DNA from: Planctomycetales bacterium
Lineage (GTDB): Bacteria > Planctomycetota > SBBH01
Assembly: GCA_005239795.1 (NCBI GenBank)
Contig: SBBH01000138.1
Span: 1-7,171 of the forward strand
DNA: 7,171 bases
Reading direction: 5' to 3'
Part shown: positions 1-4,660 of the stretch, piece by piece
Layout of the letters: each line of letters starts with the position of its first letter
How positions within the stretch are numbered: the first letter of the stretch is position 1
Notes under the pieces: model-generated
Seen by the model: only the letters and a program-made list of their open reading frames with translations
The model's database searches: none
What the model was told of the DNA's origin: nothing
Translations under genes and position numbers: made by a program

Positions 1-606
1 CCACGCCGCGAACGCCGGATCGAAAACGAGCCCACACTTGATTACTTCGGCCATCCCCGAGAGAAATTCCCGCGCGGGAAGCGTTTTTAGGACCTCGACG
101 TCAGAGAGGACCACCACCGGCTGATGGAAAGCGCCCACGGCGTTTTTGGCGAGCGGATGGTCGACGGCGGTCTTGCCGCCGATCGCGCTGTCGACCTGCG
201 CTAAAAGCGTCGTCGGGACATGGACGAGCGGCATCCCGCGATGGTAGGTGGCGGCAGCGAACCCGGCCGCATCCCCGACCGCCCCGCCGCCGACGGCCAC
301 GAGAAGCGTCGCGCGGTCGGCGCCCAGGCGAATCAATCTCCCATGAAGGCGCCCGACCGCCTCCCAGCTCTTCGCCGCCTCGGCGCGCGGGACAAAGGCC
401 CAGTCCACACGCCAACCGTCGCGGCGCAACCCGGCCGCGACGCGGGAGGCGGCCCGCCGCCGCAGGTAGCTGTCGGTCACGATAACCGCGCGGCGGCTGG
501 GCGACACCTGCGCCGCAAAAGCGGGAAGTTTCTCCAAGATTCCGCGCCCTACATGGACGTCGTAGGAACCGCTCGCAACCCGGACCCTGATTTTTCGGAA
601 AATCAT
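1..606 (-). CDS. aroB: 3-dehydroquinate synthase, N-terminal 202 residues (cut by left edge)
   Basis: AroB converts DAHP to 3-dehydroquinate, the second step of the shikimate pathway, in the cytosol, using NAD and a divalent metal. I translated this frame by hand and found it open with no frameshift over all 202 codons. Visible landmarks are the NAD-binding glycine motif GGGAVGD (residues 106-112), VPTTLLAQVDSAIGGKT (130-146), the DHPLAKN segment (149-155) that matches the usual NHPLGKN, and GMAEVIK (184-190), whose Glu187 corresponds to a metal ligand. The two His metal ligands expected further on lie outside the window. Family members are about 340-370 residues, so a little under half is missing. 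The ATG at 606-604 overlaps the aroK stop as ATGA, which suggests translational coupling. A purine-rich GGAGAGAGAAG tract ends about 7 bases before the start. Odd points are minor: Cys191 where Tyr is common, and Ala in place of Gly before Glu in the segment that usually reads PxGExxK (here PRAEAAK). Confidence 0.97.
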   Translation of the reverse strand, partial: MIFRKIRVRVASGSYDVHVGRGILEKLPAFAAQVSPSRRAVIVTDSYLRRRAASRVAAGLRRDGWRVDWAFVPRAEAAKSWEAVGRLHGRLIRLGADRATLLVAVGGGAVGDAAGFAAATYHRGMPLVHVPTTLLAQVDSAIGGKTAVDHPLAKNAVGAFHQPVVVLSDVEVLKTLPAREFLSGMAEVIKCGLVFDPAFAAW

Positions 607-1139
607 CGGGCCGCTTCTCTCTCCATGCGCCGCACGATCCGCGCAGCGATCCGCGAAGGCGCCGCACCGCCGGCCGGCACGCTCCAGTGCGCCGCCTTCC
701 GGTAGAGCTCCAGGCGGCTCGCAAAAAGGCGTTTGAGCGGCTCGCGTGGGCCCCTGGGCGCCAGAGGGCGCCGCGCGGCTCCCTGTTTCTGAATGCGCCG
801 TGCTGCGCGCACGAAGGAAACATTTAGCCACACCACCAGGCCGCTTGCGCGCATGGCCGCGACATTGGCGCGGAGCCCCGCGGCACCGCCCCCCGTTGCG
901 ACCACCTGGTCCCGACCGCGCGCGGCCTCGGCGAGGGCGCGCGACTCCAAACGCCGAAAGGCTCCTTCCCCGCGTTCTCTAAAAATCCGATCCACCGCCA
1001 TCCCTGAGCGCCGGCGGACGACCCTGTCGATATCGATGAAACGCCATCCCAGCTGTCGCGCGGCAATACGCCCGACCGTGGTCTTTCCGCTCCCCATGAA
1101 ACCGATCAGGTACAAATTAAGATTTCCGCGACGCCTCAT
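603..1139 (-). CDS. aroK: shikimate kinase
   Basis: Shikimate kinase phosphorylates shikimate at the 3-hydroxyl with ATP, the fifth step of the pathway. The 178-residue product is the usual length for the family. It shows the P-loop GFMGSGKTT (residues 13-21), the DxD pair in FIDID (Asp36 and Asp38, for Mg and shikimate), Arg62 in the GEGAFRRLE segment, the shikimate-contacting Gly triplet (83-85), a lid segment with RPL (124-126), and Arg142 of SRLELY. The reading frame runs upstream to 1256, but that extension lies inside aroC and resembles no kinase N-terminus, so I chose the ATG at 1139, which leaves nine residues before the first beta strand. This start sits 23 bases inside the end of aroC, and the TGA stop overlaps the aroB start by 4 bases. 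No strong Shine-Dalgarno sequence is visible, so coupling to aroC is likely. In T. maritima, as I recall, this domain is fused to AroB; here the two are separate. Confidence 0.97.
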   Translation of the reverse strand: MRRRGNLNLYLIGFMGSGKTTVGRIAARQLGWRFIDIDRVVRRRSGMAVDRIFRERGEGAFRRLESRALAEAARGRDQVVATGGGAAGLRANVAAMRASGLVVWLNVSFVRAARRIQKQGAARRPLAPRGPREPLKRLFASRLELYRKAAHWSVPAGGAAPSRIAARIVRRMEREAAR

Positions 1140-2307
1140 AATGCGCCCGGACTTCGGCCATCGAATCCCCGCCGTATTTCTGAAGGAAAGCATCGGCCAG
1201 AACCAGCGCCACGAGCAGTTCCGCCACGACCCCCGCCGCGGGGACCGAGCAGACATCCGAGCGTTCCACAGGGGCCGAAGCGGCCCGCCCTGTCGCCAAA
1301 TCCACGGAAGCCAGGGGGTTCATCAGGGTCGAGAGCGGCTTCATCGCGGCGCGCACGATCAAGGGCTCTCCTGTCGTGACCCCGCCGTCGATCCCGCCGG
1401 ATCGGTTCGTGCGCCGCGTGGCCCCGCCGCGTGCCGCGTCCCAGAAGATCTCGTCGTGAACCTCGGATCCCCGCCGCCTGGCGCCGGAGAACCCCAACCC
1501 TACCTCGACCCCCTTGATCGCGTTGAGGCTCATCAGGGCCTTGGCCAGATTCCCCTCCAGCCGCCGGTCCCAGTGGACATAGCTCCCGAGACCCACCGGA
1601 AGCCCCGAGGCCCGCACCTCGAACAGGCCGCCCAAGGTATCTCCCTCCTCCCGCGCCGCATCGATCGCCTGGACCATCTTTTGGGAGGCCGCCGCGTCGA
1701 GGCACCGGACGGGAGAGGCGTCGGCCCGCGCGTTCCACTGGGCGACCGGGATCCGCTCGGCTTCGTCCGTCGCATCTTGGGCGGCGCCGATCGCGGCCAC
1801 GCGGCTGGCGATCTGGACGCCAAAAACCCCCAGGAATTTTCGGGCGACGCTCCCCACCGCGACGCGCAGAGCTGTCTCGCGGGCGCTGGCGCGTTCCGAG
1901 ACGTTGCGCAGGTCGGTATGGGCGTACTTGACCGCTCCCGGATGGTCGGCATGCCCCGGCCGGGGGATGGTGACACGCTTTGGCGCGGGATCCCCGCCCG
2001 CCTTGCCCTGAGCCACGTCGAAGGGCCCGACAGCCATGACATCCTTCCAGTTTTCGGCGTCGCGATTCGGCACGAGAAGCGCGATGGGGGACCCCAACGT
2101 CAGGCCATAGCGGACCCCCGAGAGGATTTCCGCCTCGTCGCGCTCGATTTTCATCCGGGCGCCGCGGCCGTGACCGGCCTGGCGGCGCACCAGATCGGCA
2201 TTGATGTCCGCCGCTGAAAGTGCCAAGCCCGCCGGCATCCCTTCCAGAATGCCGACCAGGCACTTTCCGTGCGACTCACCTGCGGTCAAGAAGCGTAGAG
2301 AGCTCAT
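1117..2307 (-). CDS. aroC: chorismate synthase
   Basis: Chorismate synthase eliminates phosphate from EPSP to give chorismate, the seventh and last common step, and needs reduced FMN. The 396-residue product carries the family signatures: FLTAGESHGKCLVGILEGMPAG near the N-terminus (His13 catalytic), GHGRGARMKIERD (45-57), GSPIALLVPNRD (72-83), PRPGHAD (115-121, His119 catalytic), ERASARET (138-145), NRSGGIDGG (301-309) and RSDVCSVPAAGVVAE (349-363). The frame is open upstream to 2628, but that part is a shadow of aroA. The ATG at 2307 puts the GESHG motif at the usual distance from the N-terminus. It lies 32 bases inside aroA, with no clear ribosome binding site. The loop before PRPGHAD contains GPFDVAQG (94-101), encoded by a short repeat listed separately. 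That loop is variable in the family and its length here is not out of range, so I expect the enzyme to be functional. Confidence 0.97.
   Translation of the reverse strand: MSSLRFLTAGESHGKCLVGILEGMPAGLALSAADINADLVRRQAGHGRGARMKIERDEAEILSGVRYGLTLGSPIALLVPNRDAENWKDVMAVGPFDVAQGKAGGDPAPKRVTIPRPGHADHPGAVKYAHTDLRNVSERASARETALRVAVGSVARKFLGVFGVQIASRVAAIGAAQDATDEAERIPVAQWNARADASPVRCLDAAASQKMVQAIDAAREEGDTLGGLFEVRASGLPVGLGSYVHWDRRLEGNLAKALMSLNAIKGVEVGLGFSGARRRGSEVHDEIFWDAARGGATRRTNRSGGIDGGVTTGEPLIVRAAMKPLSTLMNPLASVDLATGRAASAPVERSDVCSVPAAGVVAELLVALVLADAFLQKYGGDSMAEVRAHYEASRKS
2005..2026. repeat. short interspersed-type repeat inside aroC
   Basis: On the plus strand this 22-base element reads GCCCTGAGC, then CAC, then GTCGAAGGGC. 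It has 5-base terminal inverted arms (GCCCT and AGGGC). From memory, it matches the form of a dispersed short repeat (CCTGAGC, a few variable bases, GTCGAAGG) found in many copies in genomes of several environmental bacteria. Only this one copy is in the window. In aroC it is read in frame as Gly-Pro-Phe-Asp-Val-Ala-Gln-Gly, residues 94-101, in a variable loop. The family assignment rests on recall and was not searched. Confidence 0.5.
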
Positions 2308-3562
2308 GAAAGAAGTCCGGATACGATACTTCAACGCAGCCGGCGTCGGAAAGGAGGGTCTCTCCCCGAGCCGCGAGAGCCGCGACCGCGAACGCCATCG
2401 CCAGACGGTGGTCCCCCTGCGTGTCAACCCGGCCCCCTCGCAAAACAGTGGGCCCCTGGACGACCAGGGCATCTCCTTCCACGTAGGCGCGCGCCCCCAT
2501 GGCGCAAAGCCCCGCCGCCGTCCCTTCAAGACGGTTCGATTCCTTCCGGCGCAGTTCGGCGAGCCCTTCGAGACGGGTTTCTCCGCGCGCAAAAGCCGCC
2601 GCCACCGCGAGAATCGGCGCCTCATCAATCAGGGACGGCGCCGCCTCCGCGGGAACGCGGATCCCTTCTAATCCCTCCCGGAACCGGATGGCGAGATCCG
2701 CCGTCGGCTCCCCTCCCTCCTCGCGCGCCGGGGTCTCCTCGATCACCCCCCCCATTTGCCGAAGCGCCGACAAGAAACCGGTCCGGGTGGGGTTCACGGA
2801 AACGCCATGCAGCAGAAGATCCGATCCCGGCACGAGGCAGGCCGCTCCGATCCAAAAGGCGGCCGAGGAGATGTCCCCCGGGATCTCCAGCGCACCCCCT
2901 CCCTCCAAAAAGCCGGGATGGACCGTCGCCACCTGGCCCTGCCGGACGAAGCGCTCGCCGTACGAGAGCCACTGGAGCATCCGCTCGGTATGGTCGCGCG
3001 TCCCGAAAGGATCGGCCACTGAGGTTGGCCCCTCGGCAAAAAGCCCCGCCAGAAGAACGGCCGACTTCACCTGGGCGCTCGGGACGTCGAGGGTGATCGA
3101 CAAGGATTTCAAAGGGTGTCGGCCCCGGATCCACACGGGAGGATGCTCGCCACCCGCCAGATCGACCGCGGCCCCCATCGCGCGCAAGGGTATGGCCAGG
3201 CGCCGCATGGGTCTCGCCGAAAGCGAGGCGTCTCCGGAAAGCTCCACCGCAAAGGGATGTCCGGCGAGAACCCCCGCCAGCAGGCGCATCGTCGTGGCGG
3301 AATTCCCGCAGTCGAGGGGCCCCGCCGGCGGGCGCAGATCCCCTCCCTCGATCACGACGCCTGTTCCTTCCATTCGCAGGGCGCATCCCAGTCCCTGCAG
3401 GACTTTGAGGGTCGAGCGGAGATCGCCTCCCGACGGCAGGCGCCGGACCGCAAGCCCCTTTCGACACAAGGCGCCCAGGATGAGCGCGCGGTGGGCGATC
3501 GACTTGTCAGGAGGGACGGCGATCTGCCCTCTCAGCCCTTCCCGCGCCGGCGTCAAGCGCAT
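2276..3562 (-). CDS. aroA: EPSP synthase (3-phosphoshikimate 1-carboxyvinyltransferase)
   Basis: EPSP synthase transfers the enolpyruvyl group of PEP to shikimate-3-phosphate, the sixth step. The 428-residue length is typical. Substrate-binding landmarks are PDKSIAHRA (18-26, Lys20 and Arg25), LDCGNSATTMRLL (83-95, Arg93), RPMR (117-120), SAQVKSA (162-168), RDHTERM (189-195), NPTR (257-260), LIDEAP (311-316, Asp313), RRKESNRL (338-345, Glu341 and Arg344) and QGDHRLAMA (382-390, His385 and Arg386). SAQxK, RxHxE and NxTR are motifs I associate with class II enzymes. The residue equivalent to E. coli Gly96 is Ala89, which in class II enzymes goes with natural glyphosate tolerance. The Lys near the C-terminus of E. 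coli AroA (Lys411) is replaced by Val412, as in many class II proteins. The start is 5 bases after the DAHP synthase stop with only a weak Shine-Dalgarno sequence; the end overlaps aroC by 32 bases. Confidence 0.97.
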   Translation of the reverse strand: MRLTPAREGLRGQIAVPPDKSIAHRALILGALCRKGLAVRRLPSGGDLRSTLKVLQGLGCALRMEGTGVVIEGGDLRPPAGPLDCGNSATTMRLLAGVLAGHPFAVELSGDASLSARPMRRLAIPLRAMGAAVDLAGGEHPPVWIRGRHPLKSLSITLDVPSAQVKSAVLLAGLFAEGPTSVADPFGTRDHTERMLQWLSYGERFVRQGQVATVHPGFLEGGGALEIPGDISSAAFWIGAACLVPGSDLLLHGVSVNPTRTGFLSALRQMGGVIEETPAREEGGEPTADLAIRFREGLEGIRVPAEAAPSLIDEAPILAVAAAFARGETRLEGLAELRRKESNRLEGTAAGLCAMGARAYVEGDALVVQGPTVLRGGRVDTQGDHRLAMAFAVAALAARGETLLSDAGCVEVSYPDFFHELSTLLDRR

Positions 3563-3567
3563 TCAGC

Positions 3568-4593
3568 CTAAACGGTGAAGCCCAGAATCGGCCCCATTGC
3601 GCGCAGCTCGCCCATCAGCCTGGCGAACGCCTCGGGGGAGAGTGCCTGGGGTCCGTCAGAGAGCGCTTCCTCGGGCCGGTCATGGACCTCCACCATGATC
3701 CCGTGCGCTCCCGCCGCTACGGCCGCGCGGGCCATCGGCGCCACCTTGTCGCGCATTCCTGTCCCGTGGCTGGGGTCCACGAGGATCGGCAGGTGGCTTC
3801 GCCTCTTCACGACCGGCACGGCGTTCAGGTCCAGCGTCGTGCGGGCGCGGGCCGATCCCACGAACGTCCGGATCCCCCGCTCGCAGAGCATCACGTCGGG
3901 ATTCCCCTCGGCCAGGATATACTCGGCCGCCGCCAACCATTCCTCAATCGTGGCCGAAAAGCCGCGCTTGAGCATAACGGGCTTTCGGACGCGCCCGACC
4001 TCCTTAAGAAGCGCGAAATTCTGCATGTTGCGCGCCCCGATCTGAAGGATGTCCGCATACTCGCACACGATATCGAGCGAGCGGGGGTCCAGGATCTCGG
4101 TCACGACCGGAAGTCCCGTCGCCTGACGCGCCGAGGCCAGGATCTTGAGCCCGGCTAGGCCCAACCCCTGGAAGGAATAGGGAGAGGTCCGCGGCTTGAA
4201 GGCGCCGCCGCGCAGGATCCGCGCGCCGGCCCTGGCGACCTGTTTCGCGATCCGGAGGGTCTGCTCTTCGCTTTCGACCGCGCAGGGGCCGGCGATCACC
4301 ACGAGTGCACTGCCGCCGATCCGGACCTTCCCCCCGGCGAGCGAAATGACAGTATCGGCACGCCGGGCCTCGCGCCCCGCGAGCCTATACGCCGACGAAA
4401 CCGGAATCGCCTCCCGAACGCCCGGTAAATCCTCGAAGAGGCGAACATCGAGCGGCCCGACGTTCCCCGTCACCGCCACGGCCGTGTTCTGGGCGCCGGG
4501 GATGACGTGCGCCTTCGCTTTCGCCCCCTCGACGGCGCTCAGGACCCCCCGAAGCTGTTCTTCGGTATGCCCCGTCTCCATGACGATCAACAT
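3568..4593 (-). CDS. aroF: type I-beta DAHP synthase with N-terminal ferredoxin-like regulatory domain
   Basis: This enzyme condenses PEP with erythrose-4-phosphate to DAHP, the committed first step of aromatic synthesis. The 341 residues align well from memory with T. maritima DAHP synthase (about 338). Residues 1 to about 70 form the ferredoxin-like domain, beginning MLIVMETGHTEEQL. A linker with YRLAGRE (69-75) leads into the TIM barrel. Barrel landmarks are IAGPCAVES (100-108, metal ligand Cys104), RGGAFKPRTSPYSFQG (128-143), QIGARNMQNF (184-193), MLKRGFSATIEE (207-218), CERGIRTF (237-244), DPSHGTG (273-279, His276), VEVH (301-304, Glu302) and LSDGPQ (311-316, Asp313). All four metal ligands are present. 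In the Thermotoga enzyme the N-terminal domain binds Tyr or Phe for feedback inhibition, so similar control is inferred. It is the first gene of the aro run; a GGGGG stretch 8 bases before the ATG may serve as ribosome binding site. The symbol follows Thermotoga usage. Confidence 0.96.
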   Translation of the reverse strand: MLIVMETGHTEEQLRGVLSAVEGAKAKAHVIPGAQNTAVAVTGNVGPLDVRLFEDLPGVREAIPVSSAYRLAGREARRADTVISLAGGKVRIGGSALVVIAGPCAVESEEQTLRIAKQVARAGARILRGGAFKPRTSPYSFQGLGLAGLKILASARQATGLPVVTEILDPRSLDIVCEYADILQIGARNMQNFALLKEVGRVRKPVMLKRGFSATIEEWLAAAEYILAEGNPDVMLCERGIRTFVGSARARTTLDLNAVPVVKRRSHLPILVDPSHGTGMRDKVAPMARAAVAAGAHGIMVEVHDRPEEALSDGPQALSPEAFARLMGELRAMGPILGFTV

Positions 4594-4660
4594 CCGCGCG
4601 CCCCCACGATGCGGAAAGCTTATAAGGAATCAAGCCGGACCGAAACAGCCGGGCGCGTCC
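4594..4660 (-). promoter_or_regulatory. gap before the aro genes with a possible -10 element
   Basis: This 67-base gap separates the GGDEF-EAL stop from the DAHP synthase start and is the natural place for an aro promoter. On the minus strand TATAAG (4624-4619) matches a sigma-70 -10 box at 5 of 6 bases and lies within an 8-base palindrome, CTTATAAG. It would give a leader of roughly 20 bases. No good -35 box is found 16-18 bases upstream, where the sequence reads TGTTTC. No hairpin followed by a T-run is seen, so readthrough from the upstream gene is possible. Confidence 0.25.

Noticed and set aside
101..823. A 240-codon minus-strand frame spanning the aroB/aroK junction, which might suggest a fusion
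   Set aside because: It is in a different frame from both genes; the true aroB frame (606 to 1) translates cleanly to dehydroquinate synthase and aroK ends at 603.
1140..1256. A 39-residue N-terminal extension of shikimate kinase
   Set aside because: It lies inside aroC, and shikimate kinases start just before the P-loop strand.
793..2217. A 474-codon plus-strand open frame opposite aroK and aroC
   Set aside because: It is antisense to two clearly recognised enzymes, and its translation is rich in Arg, Pro and Gly with no recognisable domain. Long antisense frames are expected in GC-rich DNA.
2308..2628. A 107-residue N-terminal extension of chorismate synthase
   Set aside because: The extra residues lie in a second frame of aroA and are basic and low in structure; chorismate synthases begin close to the GESHG motif.
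2499..3578. A 359-codon plus-strand open frame opposite aroA
   Set aside because: It is a composition-driven shadow of the well-supported EPSP synthase gene.
4594..4660. A Rho-independent terminator after the GGDEF-EAL gene
   Set aside because: The CCGG-containing segments form a direct rather than inverted repeat, and no T-run follows.
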